64,000 nt of DNA from Clostridia bacterium (lineage in GTDB: Bacteria > Bacillota > Clostridia > Oscillospirales > CAG-272): positions 1 to 64,000 of the forward strand of contig JAFVZL010000054.1 of the NCBI GenBank assembly GCA_017508195.1. Direction: 5' to 3'. How positions within the stretch are numbered: position 1 is the stretch's first letter; each line of letters starts with the position of its first letter. Below, piece by piece: positions 42,117 to 51,183 of this stretch. The notes beneath the pieces are model-generated. The model searched no databases. It saw only the letters and a list, made by a program, of their open reading frames with translations, and was not told the origin of the DNA. A program made the position numbers and the translations under genes.

Positions 42117-43559
42117 TCAAAGCTTTGTGAGGGCAATATCTATTCTCTTAAGACTTTCATCCTTGCCGATTACTTCCATGATCTCGGTTGCGCCTCCGGG
42201 AGTTGCCGACATTCCGGAAACAGCGATACGGATACACCACATAATCGTACCCGTCTTCATGCCGAGCTTCTCATTGAGAACTGAAAGAGCGGAGAAGAGT
42301 GTATCATTGTCAAATTTATCAACACCGGCAAGAATTTCTTTCGCCTCGTTTAGAACGAGTTTAACGGTATCGAATTCTGCTATCTTGTTCTTTTTATTAA
42401 GGAAAAGCTCCTTATCGTACTCAGGGAGCGAGATGAAGAATGACATCTTCTCCTCAATCTCCGAGAGCTTAGCAATTCTCGTCTTCAGAAGGGCAAGCAT
42501 CTTGGTCTTGTTGACGGTGGAGGGAATATCCAACTTGATATATGGAGCAACGAGTTCGGTGAACTTAGCATCATCAAGCGCGTGTATGTATTCACCGTTG
42601 AACCAAAGAAGCTTTTCAAAATCAAATACTGCGGGAGATTTTGATACTCCATCGATGGTAAATGCAGCCTTAAGCTCATCAAGAGTGAAGAACTCGGTCT
42701 GGCTACCCTTAGGACACCATCCGAGAAGCGCAATATAGTTGATAATAGCTTCTGAAAGGTAGCCGTCGTTAAGAAGATCCTGGAAGGATACTGCACCGTG
42801 ACGCTTAGAAAGCTTTGATACAGAGCCGTCCTCATTTTTACCCATAAGCAGAGGAAGGTGTACATAGGTGGGACGCTCCCAACCGAATGCATCGTATAAA
42901 AGCACGTACTTAGGAGTTGAAGTAAGGTATTCCGAGCCGCGCACAACGTGAGTAACACCCATGAGGTGGTCATCAATAACGTGGCAGAAGTTATAGGTAG
43001 GATATCCGTCAGCCTTCATGAGTATCTGATCCTGAAGCTCGGAGTTGTTCATCGAGATCTCACCAAATACGCTGTCTACGTATGATGTAACGCCATCGAG
43101 AGGCATTTTCTGTCTGATTACAAAGGGGACGCCTGCTTCAAGATTCTTCTGTACCTCCTCGGGTGAAAGATATCTGCAGTGTCTGTCATAACCGCCGACA
43201 GCATCTTCTGCGTGAAGCTCCTCGAGCCTTTCTTTGGTACAGAAGCAATAGTATGCGTATCCGAGCTCAACAAGCTTTTTTGCATACTCCATGTAGATTT
43301 CTTTTCTTTCGCTCTGAACGTACGGACCGTGCTCACCGCCTACGTCGGGCCCCTCGTCGTAAGAAAGACCGGTGATCCTGAGCGTTGATTTGATTATGTC
43401 GGTTGCCCCCTCAACAAGTCGCTCTCTGTCGGTGTCCTCGATTCTGAGAATAAACTTACCGTCATCGTGCTTTGCGATGAGATAAGAATAGAGAGCTGTT
43501 CTTAGATTTCCTATATGCATATAACCCGTGGGACTGGGCGCAAATCTTGTTACTGTCAT
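42117..43559 (-). CDS. gltX: Glutamyl-tRNA synthetase
   Basis: Charges tRNA-Glu, and in Firmicutes often also tRNA-Gln for later amidation. The 480 residues carry the HIGH-type motif FAPSPTGYMHIGNLRTALYS, KDGVTSYVDSVFG-like insertion, and the KMSKS-type loop SKLSKRHGAVS. The ATG at 43559 follows GGAG; the longer frame to 43604 lacks a binding site. A promoter lies at 43595-43623. The C-terminal anticodon-binding domain is complete. Confidence 0.95.
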   Translation of the reverse strand: MTVTRFAPSPTGYMHIGNLRTALYSYLIAKHDDGKFILRIEDTDRERLVEGATDIIKSTLRITGLSYDEGPDVGGEHGPYVQSERKEIYMEYAKKLVELGYAYYCFCTKERLEELHAEDAVGGYDRHCRYLSPEEVQKNLEAGVPFVIRQKMPLDGVTSYVDSVFGEISMNNSELQDQILMKADGYPTYNFCHVIDDHLMGVTHVVRGSEYLTSTPKYVLLYDAFGWERPTYVHLPLLMGKNEDGSVSKLSKRHGAVSFQDLLNDGYLSEAIINYIALLGWCPKGSQTEFFTLDELKAAFTIDGVSKSPAVFDFEKLLWFNGEYIHALDDAKFTELVAPYIKLDIPSTVNKTKMLALLKTRIAKLSEIEEKMSFFISLPEYDKELFLNKKNKIAEFDTVKLVLNEAKEILAGVDKFDNDTLFSALSVLNEKLGMKTGTIMWCIRIAVSGMSATPGGATEIMEVIGKDESLKRIDIALTKL

Positions 43560-43594
43560 TTGTATTTTCTCCTGAAGTTTTGTTTTCTCAATGT

Positions 43595-43623
43595 ATTTTA
43601 ACACAAAATTAAATGTTAGTCAA
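43595..43623 (-). promoter_or_regulatory. Sigma-A promoter of gltX
   Basis: Minus strand: -35 TTGACT (43618-43623), 17-nt spacer, -10 TAAAAT (43595-43600). It is divergent from the kinase promoter at 43644-43673. Confidence 0.8.
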
Positions 43624-43643
43624 TCAAATTGAACGAAAAATGT

Positions 43644-43673
43644 TTGACTTTATGTGAAGAATTATTATATAAT
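43644..43673 (+). promoter_or_regulatory. Sigma-A promoter of the histidine kinase gene
   Basis: -35 TTGACT (43644-43649), 18-nt spacer, -10 TATAAT (43668-43673). Confidence 0.7.
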
Positions 43674-43706
43674 ATTGATATAAATCAAAAAGGAGGTGAG
43701 TATCGC

Positions 43707-45203
43707 TTGTTCAAAAGCTCGTTTTCAAAGTATCTCACAGCATTGGTTGTTATCATTCTCGTTGGCTTTCTTATGCTGTCGGGTATAATTATATCGATTA
43801 TCAGAACACATACTAACGAAGACAAAGAGCAGAAGCTCGAGCTTGCAAGTGCACTTGTTTCCGATCATTTCGAGAATGCGGGCGTAGAAAATCTCGAGGC
43901 ATATCTTTCTACCGATATTGGTGCAAGTGCCGTAACTCTTTTCCCACTTCTTAATCTGGACTACGATTTTAATATTCTGATAACATCAACAGACGGCAAG
44001 GTTCTTTTGTCTACCTTCGATCGCACTGAAGATAATCTGCCTGAGATCGGAGGAGATCTCGGTGTGCTGAAGATCGACAAATCCTTCGAAACGGAAACTA
44101 AGGATGACGGCACGAGCTATCTTGTACGAATGGGACCGTTACCCGGAATTACAGATCAGAACTCTCTTATATACGGCACGCCTGTTATGACTAAGGGAGT
44201 CAATCGCGGTTATGTTTTCGCTCTTACCTCACTTGCAACCGAGGATACTCTTATCAGAATAACGAGACAAGCGGTTATTAACGGTTCAATATGGGTAATG
44301 ATGGCTGCACTTGTTGCCGCATACTTTATAACTGATAGAATAGTTCATCCCCTTAAATCCATGACTATTGCATCAAAAAAATTCGCTAAGGGGGATTTTA
44401 CAGAGAGAATCGTTGTTAACGGATCAGACGAGGTTGCCGAGCTTGCGATTGCTTTTAACAATATGGCAGAATCGCTTGATAACCTCGAGAAAATGAGGAA
44501 CACATTCCTTGCCAGCATCTCACACGATCTCAGAACTCCGATGACCACTATATCGGGCTTTATAGACGGCATTACCTCGGGAGCCATACCTCCCGAAAAG
44601 CACAATCACTATCTCGGAGTAATTCAAAGCGAGGTACACAGGCTCTCTCGTCTCGTTTCTCAGCTTCTAGACGTATCAAGGCTTGATTCCGGAGATCGTA
44701 AATTTACACCTGAAAGCTTTAATATAGCCGAGCTTACACGCCTGCTACTGGTTTCTCTTGAGCAGAAGATAAATGCAAAGCATCTTGACACGGAATTCAT
44801 TAGCGACGAGGATGACGTGTATGCTTATGCAGATAAGGATGCTATTCATCAGGTGCTTTACAACCTTTGCCATAATGCTTTGAAGTTTTCCAACGACGGC
44901 GGAAGGTTCATTATAAAGATATCGAAAAAATCTGACAAAAAAATTATAGTATCTGTTTATGATGACGGTCAGAAAATGAGTGAAGAGGATGCACAACGCA
45001 TATTTGACAGATTTTATAAGACTGACAAAAGTCGCGGACTAGATAAAGACGGAGTTGGACTCGGTTTGTATATATGCAAAACAATTATTGAAGCTCACAA
45101 CGAGGAGATAGGGGTAAAAGTTCTTGATGATGGTTGCGAGTTCTGGTTTACGGTTGCCGTCGGTGAACCTGTGCGAAGAAATTCCTCTGAGCTGATAATT
45201 TGA
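43707..45203 (+). CDS. Orphan membrane sensor histidine kinase
   Basis: A 498-residue two-component sensor with no adjacent response regulator. Membrane segment ~10-30, an extracytoplasmic sensor region (~35-190), second membrane segment (~190-210), HAMP (~212-262), HisKA with phospho-acceptor His273 (ASISHDLRTPMTTI), and HATPase_c (NLCHNALKFS; GVGLGLYICKTIIEAH). The start is TTG at 43707: AGGAGGTGA lies 7 nt upstream, and no ATG/GTG fits. dinB follows 18 bp later, so the kinase and the polymerase may share a transcript. The signal is unknown. Confidence 0.87.
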   Translation: MFKSSFSKYLTALVVIILVGFLMLSGIIISIIRTHTNEDKEQKLELASALVSDHFENAGVENLEAYLSTDIGASAVTLFPLLNLDYDFNILITSTDGKVLLSTFDRTEDNLPEIGGDLGVLKIDKSFETETKDDGTSYLVRMGPLPGITDQNSLIYGTPVMTKGVNRGYVFALTSLATEDTLIRITRQAVINGSIWVMMAALVAAYFITDRIVHPLKSMTIASKKFAKGDFTERIVVNGSDEVAELAIAFNNMAESLDNLEKMRNTFLASISHDLRTPMTTISGFIDGITSGAIPPEKHNHYLGVIQSEVHRLSRLVSQLLDVSRLDSGDRKFTPESFNIAELTRLLLVSLEQKINAKHLDTEFISDEDDVYAYADKDAIHQVLYNLCHNALKFSNDGGRFIIKISKKSDKKIIVSVYDDGQKMSEEDAQRIFDRFYKTDKSRGLDKDGVGLGLYICKTIIEAHNEEIGVKVLDDGCEFWFTVAVGEPVRRNSSELII

Positions 45204-45221
45204 TGATTTCGGGAGGTCTTC

Positions 45222-46451
45222 GTGGGAGACAGGGTTATACTTCACTGTGACTGTAATAGCTTTTTCGCATCTGTTGAGACCGCTCTTAATCCCGCATACA
45301 GAGGCGTTCCAATGGCGGTTTGCGGAAGCCAGGACAACCGGCACGGCATCGTTCTTGCAAAGAACGAACTGGCAAAAGCATATGGCATAAAAACAGCGGA
45401 TACAGTCTATTCGGCAAAGAGAGCCTGTCCCTCGCTCGTAATTGCAAAACCGCATTATGACAAATACGTAGAGTATTCAAGAAGGGTAAACGCTATATAC
45501 CGCGAATATACAGATCTTGTAGAACCGTTCGGTATAGATGAAAGCTGGCTCGATGTAACTGCCAGCACCAGACTTTTTGGCTCGGGTGTCGAAATCGCGG
45601 AAAGGATCAGAGAAAGGGTCAGGAATGAGGTTGGTATAACAGTCTCGGTCGGAGTATCGTTCAACAAGGTTTTTGCTAAGCTTGGGAGCGATTACAAAAA
45701 GCCGGATGCTGTTACAGTTCTTTCGCGCGATTGCTTCATGGAAAAGATTTATCCTCTTCCTGTCGGAGATCTTTTGTTCGTCGGTAAGAAGACTATAGAG
45801 ATTTTATCAAGGTTTGGGATAAAAACCATAGGTGATCTTGCAAATGCACCGGATCGACTTCTTATAAATAAGCTTGGTAAGCTTGGTGAGATGCTCATAA
45901 GATATTCAAGAGGCGAGGATGACTCTCCCGTGATGCAAGAGCCGGAGGATGCAAAAAGCGTTGGTAACGGTTTCACCTTCAAGCATGATCTCGTGAGTAT
46001 GGATGAGATAATATCGGGAGTACTGTTCTTATCCGAGGAAATTGGGAGCAGATTAAGAAGAAAGGGAATGCTCGCAACGACCGTTTCTGTTGCACTGAAG
46101 GACGAGTATCTTAAAGTACGTCAAAAGCAGATGCCTTTAAAAATCGCATCGGATATTGGTAAAGAAATCGCAGAAACAGCAATCAGTCTAATCGAATCTA
46201 TGCGTTCTGAATCTTCATCTCCGATAAGAATGATAACCGTTACTGCCCATAATCTTATCTCTCGCACACGCGATTCCGAGCAGATCGATATGTTTTCTGA
46301 TCAACGAGATGATATCGCACGTGAAAAGCTGCGTCGAGGAGAGGAAGCCGTTGACCTTATCCGCAGAAAATACGGCAGGGGATCGATTGTCAGATGTGCT
46401 AGCATCGATAACGAGATCGGTGTATATGATCCTAAGACATCTGAGGAATAA
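45222..46451 (+). CDS. dinB: DNA polymerase IV (Y-family)
   Basis: Error-prone translesion polymerase. The 409 residues have the Y-family metal motifs HCDCNSFFASVE (Asp10) and GIDESWLDVT, the fingers/palm SVGVSFNKVFAKLGSDYKKP, helix-hairpin-helix thumb and a little-finger domain (~235-350). The C-terminus contains EQIDMFSDQRDD, a likely beta-clamp-binding segment (QxDMF). The start is GTG with GGAGG 5 nt upstream. No LexA box is visible upstream; the gene appears to be expressed with the histidine kinase. Confidence 0.92.
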   Translation: MGDRVILHCDCNSFFASVETALNPAYRGVPMAVCGSQDNRHGIVLAKNELAKAYGIKTADTVYSAKRACPSLVIAKPHYDKYVEYSRRVNAIYREYTDLVEPFGIDESWLDVTASTRLFGSGVEIAERIRERVRNEVGITVSVGVSFNKVFAKLGSDYKKPDAVTVLSRDCFMEKIYPLPVGDLLFVGKKTIEILSRFGIKTIGDLANAPDRLLINKLGKLGEMLIRYSRGEDDSPVMQEPEDAKSVGNGFTFKHDLVSMDEIISGVLFLSEEIGSRLRRKGMLATTVSVALKDEYLKVRQKQMPLKIASDIGKEIAETAISLIESMRSESSSPIRMITVTAHNLISRTRDSEQIDMFSDQRDDIAREKLRRGEEAVDLIRRKYGRGSIVRCASIDNEIGVYDPKTSEE

Positions 46452-46481
46452 AAAAAGAACCGGAAATCGGTTCTTTTTTTA
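46452..46481. terminator. Bidirectional intrinsic terminator
   Basis: AAAAAAAGAACCG pairs with CGGTTCTTTTTTT around a GAAAT loop, between convergent dinB and the YbjN-like gene. Confidence 0.9.
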
Positions 46482-46487
46482 TGTAGA

Positions 46488-46910
46488 TTAAAACTCGCCG
46501 CAAACCTTGTCAACGATTCTGACTGCACGGTGAAGAAGGCCAACGCACTCCTGACCGCAAGCTTTGTCATTAGGACGGACTACAGCATCCATGTCAGCAG
46601 TGAACTCATCATCACTGTCAACGTAGAATCTGATCCATCTCCACTCGTTGTTCATCTTGTTGCAGAACTCATATGCCTCATCGAGCTCGCTCTTCTCGAA
46701 CTGCTTGATGGAGAATACCTTGATAGCAACAGATTCACCGTCATCATCAAAGAAGAATGAGAAGGTGAGGCTATCGAAGTTGTCGCCGCTGTAATTGATG
46801 AAAACGGAAGGCTTGTCATCGCTCTTGTTGAACTTGATGCCCTCAGACTTAAGAGCAGCTATAAAAGCGTCAACAGCCTTATCTACGGGCTTTTTACCAA
46901 AACCAAACAT
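46488..46910 (-). CDS. YbjN domain-containing protein
   Basis: A 140-residue protein resembling the YbjN family (class I chaperone-like fold): DNFDSLTFSFFFDDDGESVAIKV is split by a strand pair, then FCNKMNNEWRWIRFYVDSDDE and a C-terminal helix LLHRAVRIVDKVCGEF. Family members in proteobacteria affect motility and stress, but no biochemical role is known here. Start ATG at 46910 follows AAGGAG; own promoter at 46941-46969. Confidence 0.7.
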   Translation of the reverse strand: MFGFGKKPVDKAVDAFIAALKSEGIKFNKSDDKPSVFINYSGDNFDSLTFSFFFDDDGESVAIKVFSIKQFEKSELDEAYEFCNKMNNEWRWIRFYVDSDDEFTADMDAVVRPNDKACGQECVGLLHRAVRIVDKVCGEF

Positions 46911-46940
46911 GATTATATCTCCTTTTTAAAAGTTTACTTC

Positions 46941-46969
46941 ATTATAACATAGTAAAAATAAACTGTCAA
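46941..46969 (-). promoter_or_regulatory. Sigma-A promoter of the YbjN-like gene
   Basis: Minus strand: -35 TTGACA (46964-46969), 17-nt spacer, -10 TATAAT (46941-46946). Confidence 0.85.
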
Positions 46970-47067
46970 TAGAATGGAGATAATTTATCTTTCATGGACG
47001 TTTTTTATTTAAGAATATATAAATAATTTTTTGCATATTATTATTCAGCACTTTTTTTATAAATAAG

Positions 47068-47096
47068 TTGACATTTCAATTTTGGTGTGCTAAAAT
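47068..47096 (+). promoter_or_regulatory. Sigma-A promoter of the P-loop kinase gene
   Basis: -35 TTGACA (47068-47073), 17-nt spacer, -10 TAAAAT (47091-47096). Confidence 0.8.
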
Positions 47097-47135
47097 GTTA
47101 ATCGTTAAGAAATTTACCCCACGGAGGACGGTTAA

Positions 47136-47690
47136 ATGATTATTGCAGCTGTTGGTAAAAACGCTTCCGGAAAAGATTACTTCCTTGAGTTTATTTCACG
47201 TGAGTTTGGTGTTCCGATGCTATCGGTTGGCGATATTGTTCGCGAGCTGGCAGAAGAAGAGGGACTGGAGAAGACTCGTGAAAATCTTCACTACGTTTCC
47301 AAGAAATATATGTCTACATACGGTCAGGATTTCTTCCCCAAGAGACTTATTAAGAAGATAAAAGAAATGAACGTTCCGACGGTTCTTGTATCGGGCATTC
47401 GTCCGCCTTCTGATGTTGAGTGTTTCAAGGAGGCATTTGGTGATCAATTCTTCCTCGTTAGCATTGTTGTTGACAGCGACCGTCTCAGATGGGAGAGGAC
47501 TGTTGCCAGAGGTTCTGCCAGAGATCATGTTACCTTCGAGGAATTCCTTATGCTTGATCAGCACGAGGAAGAGCTCTTTAAGACATCGGTTACTATGAGC
47601 ATGGCAGACTATGCATTCCATCGCGGTGATTTCCCCGATGAGGTTTACCATGAAAAAATCAGAGAATTTTACAAAGAGAGATTTCTATAA
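47136..47690 (+). CDS. P-loop nucleotide/CoA-type kinase, substrate unknown
   Basis: A 184-residue P-loop protein. The start MIIAAVGKNASGKDYFLE is a Walker A of the nucleoside-monophosphate-kinase/dephospho-CoA kinase type, followed by SVGDIVRELAEEEG and later VVDSDRLRWERTVARGSARD, a lid-like Arg-rich segment. It resembles the archaeal UPF0200-type kinases annotated as dephospho-CoA kinase-like or AAA_18. No partner genes stand next to it. The ATG follows GGAGGACGG. The exact substrate cannot be named. Confidence 0.65.
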   Translation: MIIAAVGKNASGKDYFLEFISREFGVPMLSVGDIVRELAEEEGLEKTRENLHYVSKKYMSTYGQDFFPKRLIKKIKEMNVPTVLVSGIRPPSDVECFKEAFGDQFFLVSIVVDSDRLRWERTVARGSARDHVTFEEFLMLDQHEEELFKTSVTMSMADYAFHRGDFPDEVYHEKIREFYKERFL

Positions 47691-47694
47691 TACA

Positions 47695-47722
47695 AAAAGC
47701 GCGCCATCGGGCGCGCTTTTCC
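47695..47722. terminator. Bidirectional intrinsic terminator
   Basis: AAAAGCGCGCC pairs with GGGCGCGCTTTT around a 2-3-nt loop, G+C-rich, between two convergent genes. Confidence 0.85.
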
Positions 47723-47724
47723 TT

Positions 47725-48714
47725 TTAAGTAAATGGGCAGGGAACTATTAACGTGAGCAGCATATATAGCAATGGTATTGTGATAACGGAAATAGTCGAT
47801 GAAATCAGCGCCATGCTTGCTCCCGGTTCCGGATCTCCTCCGTATGCCTCGGGAAATACGATAGTATTCATACCTAGCGGCATTGCCGTAGCAAAGAAAG
47901 CGAAATAAACCGGCGCGGCGGTGATAGTTGTTTCGAAGATTGAGTTTATCAGCATCCTCGCTCCCGCTATCAACAGAACAAGAATAGTTGGTAGTATTAT
48001 CAGCCTGAAAAGAGTAGCAATGTAAACTTTCTTGTTCGTGAGGAGCCTTTTTATATCATAGCGTGCAATAGTAACACCTGCAAGCAGCATCGCCACAGGA
48101 CCCATGCAAACTTTCAAAGAGTTAAGTGTAGTAACAATGAAATCCGGCAAGAAACCGAGCGCACCTGTAAGACCTGCTACTATTCCAACCAGAAGCGCCA
48201 GCGTCGGGAAATTGAGAAGCTTCTTGAATGTCGAACCAGTCTTCTTATCTTCCGGTGTAAGTATGTTTATTCCCCAAATGTAAATAATTATTGTAAAAGG
48301 AAGACAGAAAAACTTATAAGCACCGAGAACAGCATCGCCAAACATCGCCTGTACAAGTGGGTCCGCCATATATCCAATATTCGCAAAAACAAGTGCATAT
48401 TGGTATACTCCGCGTTCGTAGCACTTCTTTGGTACAAATACGTATGAAAGTCCTATACCTATAGCGAGTGCAATTACAAGTGTAAGTATGGCAAAAAGCA
48501 AATTTGTCGAGTGTAGAACGATGGAGTCCGGAGTAAATGCCGTTGCCATAGACATGAAAGTAAGAGAAGGTGCAAACACATAGGTTTCGAGTTTAGCAAG
48601 AGTATTTGCGCTGTTGTCAGGCAGTACGTTGATTTTTCTTAGCGAAAAGCCAATTGCCATACATATGAACAGCGTCAGTACGGGTGTAAGTATAGCGAAC
48701 ATATTATCGTTCAT
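47725..48714 (-). CDS. AEC family (auxin efflux carrier-type) transporter
   Basis: A 329-residue membrane protein of the AEC/bile-acid-arsenite superfamily, about ten segments: MFAILTPVLTLFICMAIGFSLRKINVLPDN opens the fold (quoted in parts), with VFANIGYMADPLV and PLGMNTIVFPEAYGGDP near the end, typical of the malate/organic-acid permeases of this family. The ATG at 48714 follows GGAG. A promoter with -10 TATAAT at 48767-48772 lies upstream. Probable export or uptake of an organic acid; not determinable further. Confidence 0.82.
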   Translation of the reverse strand: MNDNMFAILTPVLTLFICMAIGFSLRKINVLPDNSANTLAKLETYVFAPSLTFMSMATAFTPDSIVLHSTNLLFAILTLVIALAIGIGLSYVFVPKKCYERGVYQYALVFANIGYMADPLVQAMFGDAVLGAYKFFCLPFTIIIYIWGINILTPEDKKTGSTFKKLLNFPTLALLVGIVAGLTGALGFLPDFIVTTLNSLKVCMGPVAMLLAGVTIARYDIKRLLTNKKVYIATLFRLIILPTILVLLIAGARMLINSIFETTITAAPVYFAFFATAMPLGMNTIVFPEAYGGDPEPGASMALISSTISVITIPLLYMLLTLIVPCPFT

Positions 48715-49154
48715 AGAAGTTTCTCCGAATTTTTGCAAAAAAAGCGTAAATTATTGCCACAGAGACATTATAACATAAAAATCGGGGAAATCAACAAATT
48801 AATCCAAAATAATTTGTTATAAATTAACAAAATTGTTTCTTAGTAATTGAGTTTGCATATTTTTTCGGTTGAAAAAAGTTTTAAAATGTATTGTTTTCCA
48901 ACTTAGCCTGAAATTTTATTGTTAATTACTTTATTTTAATATTGTTGCTTCCTAAAAATATGTATTGACTTTTTAAAAGGCGCAACCACGAGGGTTGTGC
49001 CTTTTTGCTTTAGGTTACCAGAGAAAAATGTACTAACTTATACTGTTAAAATACGTCTTTATACAATCTTAATATCGCGCGGAATAGTGCTAACGCCGTC
49101 TTTATCTGTTTTTTTGTAAAATATATACAGTAGAAACATTATGAGGAGATGTAT
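48715..49154. other. Intergenic region with orphan plus-strand terminator
   Basis: An A/T-rich stretch without a credible coding frame. It holds the AEC promoter at its left end and a terminator-like hairpin near 48975-49006. The promoter of ktrB is not obvious; TTTATC-17-TATACA near 49104-49132 is a weak candidate. Confidence 0.6.
48975..49006 (+). terminator. Intrinsic terminator with no upstream gene
   Basis: AAAAGGCGCAACC pairs with GGTTGTGCCTTTT (one G-U) with a short ACGAG loop and a T5 run. No plus-strand gene ends here. Confidence 0.7.
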
Positions 49155-50486
49155 ATGCGACCCTTACATAAATTAAAACTCTCATCATTCCAAGTAATTT
49201 TACTTGGTTTTGCGGCAGTAATACTTATCGGAGCGTTTCTGCTGATGCTCCCAATATCAAGCAATGAAGGTACTGTTACGACGTTTTCGGATGCGCTGTT
49301 CACATCGACATCTGCCGTATGCGTAACGGGTCTTATTGTTCGGGATACTGCCACCTATTGGTCGTATTTCGGTCAGGCGATTATACTCATACTTATTCAG
49401 ATCGGCGGCTTGGGAGTTGTAACGGTTGCGGCTTCGTTATCTATTCTCGCCGGCAGAAAAATTGATCTTGGGCAGAGAAGCACGATGCAGGAGGCAATGT
49501 CAGCACCGAGCGTTGGCGGCATCGTCCGTCTTACTTGGTTTATTCTCAAGGGTGCGCTGATCGTTGAAGCCGTTGGAATGCTTGCGATGCTTCCGGTATT
49601 CTGTATCGACCACGGAGCGAAAGGGATATGGATGGCGGTCTTTCACTCTATATCGGCATTCTGCAACGCGGGCTTCGACGTGATGGGAGAGGTTAGCGGA
49701 CAGTATTCGTCACTTACCGCCTATGCCGCGCATCCTGTAATTAGCATTGTAATTATGCTGCTCATCATAATCGGCGGTATTGGCTTCTTGACTTGGGAGG
49801 ATATATACAGGCACAAATGGCATATCAAAAAATACCGCACGCAAAGCAAGATCATACTTGCGATGACGAGTGCGCTGATATTTATTCCCACGCTTTATTT
49901 CTTCTTCTTCGAGTTTGAAGAGTATGTCCTCGGTGAACGAATACTTTTGTCTTTATTCCAAGCTGTAACACCGAGAACGGCAGGCTTTAATACGGCAAAT
50001 ATCGGGCTTATCAGTGATGTCGGACTCTTGCTTATGATCTTTCTGATGCTTGTGGGAGGCTCACCCGGATCTACCGCTGGCGGTATGAAAACAACAACGC
50101 TTGCAGTTCTGGTTGCATCCGCAACATCGGTATTCCGTAAAAAAGAAAACGCGCAGATGTTCAAGCGTCGAATCGCAGATGATACCGTCAAGCACGCCTC
50201 GGCAATCTGTCTTTTGAACATCGTGCTGTTCTTGCTCGGCGGTACGCTCATAAGTAAAATTGAAGGAATACCTCTTATGACCTGTCTTTACGAAACGGCG
50301 TCGGCAATCGGTACCGTCGGTCTTTCACTCGGCATAACCCCATCGCTAGGTGATTTATCACGAATTATCTTAATTGCACTGATGTTCTTCGGACGTGTCG
50401 GAGGACTCACCTTAATTTACGCCACCTTTGGAGGTACAAAGAAAAATATATCGAAGCTACCGATAGATAAAGTAACAGTAGGATAA
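49155..50486 (+). CDS. ktrB: Potassium uptake protein, TrkH/KtrB family
   Basis: Membrane subunit of a Ktr-type K+ (Na+-coupled) uptake system. The 443 residues show four pore repeats with their selectivity-filter regions: TSTSAVCVTGLIV, SAFCNAGFDVM, VTPRTAGFNTAN and TASAIGTVGLSLG. The ATG at 49155 follows GAGGAG; an in-frame ATG at 49149 overlaps that site. The gating subunit gene ktrA begins 11 bp downstream. Confidence 0.94.
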   Translation: MRPLHKLKLSSFQVILLGFAAVILIGAFLLMLPISSNEGTVTTFSDALFTSTSAVCVTGLIVRDTATYWSYFGQAIILILIQIGGLGVVTVAASLSILAGRKIDLGQRSTMQEAMSAPSVGGIVRLTWFILKGALIVEAVGMLAMLPVFCIDHGAKGIWMAVFHSISAFCNAGFDVMGEVSGQYSSLTAYAAHPVISIVIMLLIIIGGIGFLTWEDIYRHKWHIKKYRTQSKIILAMTSALIFIPTLYFFFFEFEEYVLGERILLSLFQAVTPRTAGFNTANIGLISDVGLLLMIFLMLVGGSPGSTAGGMKTTTLAVLVASATSVFRKKENAQMFKRRIADDTVKHASAICLLNIVLFLLGGTLISKIEGIPLMTCLYETASAIGTVGLSLGITPSLGDLSRIILIALMFFGRVGGLTLIYATFGGTKKNISKLPIDKVTVG

Positions 50487-50497
50487 GGAGAAGAAAT

Positions 50498-51151
50498 ATG
50501 AAACATAAATCAATTTTGATCGTAGGAGTTGGTAATTTCGGAAAGCATATTGCAAGAAAATTCAATGAGCTTGGACATGATGTGATGGCTATAGATCAGG
50601 ATGAAGAACGCGTAAATGATGTTATGCCACTAGTGACGAGCGGGCAAATCGGAGATAGCACAAACGAGGATTTTTTACGCACGCTAGGTGTGGATAATTA
50701 TGACGTTTGTATTGTGACTATTGGAGGTGATTTTCAAAGCTCGCTTGAAACTACCTCACTACTCAAGGAGCTTGGAGCGAAAAAGGTAGTATCCCGTGCC
50801 GAGCGTGACGGTCAAGCAAAATTTCTTCTCCGTAACGGTGCTGACGAGATCGTTTATCCCGAAAAGCAGCTTGCGTCTTGGATGGGAATACGGTACAGTG
50901 CAGACCATATCCTTGACTATATCGAGCTTGATGGAGAACACGCTATATTCGAAGTTACAGTTCCCAAGGAATGGATCGGTATGACAGTAGGACAGCTTGA
51001 TATCCGGCGAAAGTATAATATTAACATCATGGGAATTAAAAAGAACGGCAAATTTTCAGTTTCAATTACACCGGATACAGTGCTGACCGAGGATAAGACA
51101 TTAATGGTTGTCGGAGAGTACAAGGCGCTGCAAAAGTGCTTCCGTATATAA
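50498..51151 (+). CDS. ktrA: Potassium uptake regulatory subunit, KtrA/TrkA family
   Basis: Cytoplasmic RCK ring that gates KtrB with ATP/ADP and, in many Firmicutes, c-di-AMP. The 217 residues hold an N-terminal Rossmann RCK domain (LIVGVGNFGKHIARKFNELG; a dinucleotide-type glycine loop) and a C-terminal RCK_C domain (~135-217, starting near ITVPKEWIGMTVGQLD-like text). Starts after GGAGAAG. No ydaO-type c-di-AMP riboswitch is recognisable upstream of the operon. Confidence 0.93.
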   Translation: MKHKSILIVGVGNFGKHIARKFNELGHDVMAIDQDEERVNDVMPLVTSGQIGDSTNEDFLRTLGVDNYDVCIVTIGGDFQSSLETTSLLKELGAKKVVSRAERDGQAKFLLRNGADEIVYPEKQLASWMGIRYSADHILDYIELDGEHAIFEVTVPKEWIGMTVGQLDIRRKYNINIMGIKKNGKFSVSITPDTVLTEDKTLMVVGEYKALQKCFRI

Positions 51152-51183
51152 GCTCAAATCAGAAAATAAAAGGAGGTGGCATA

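Noticed and set aside
42100..42738. Plus-strand frame of 212 codons over gltX
   Set aside because: It is a shadow of the conserved synthetase on the minus strand, Ser/Leu-rich with no fold.
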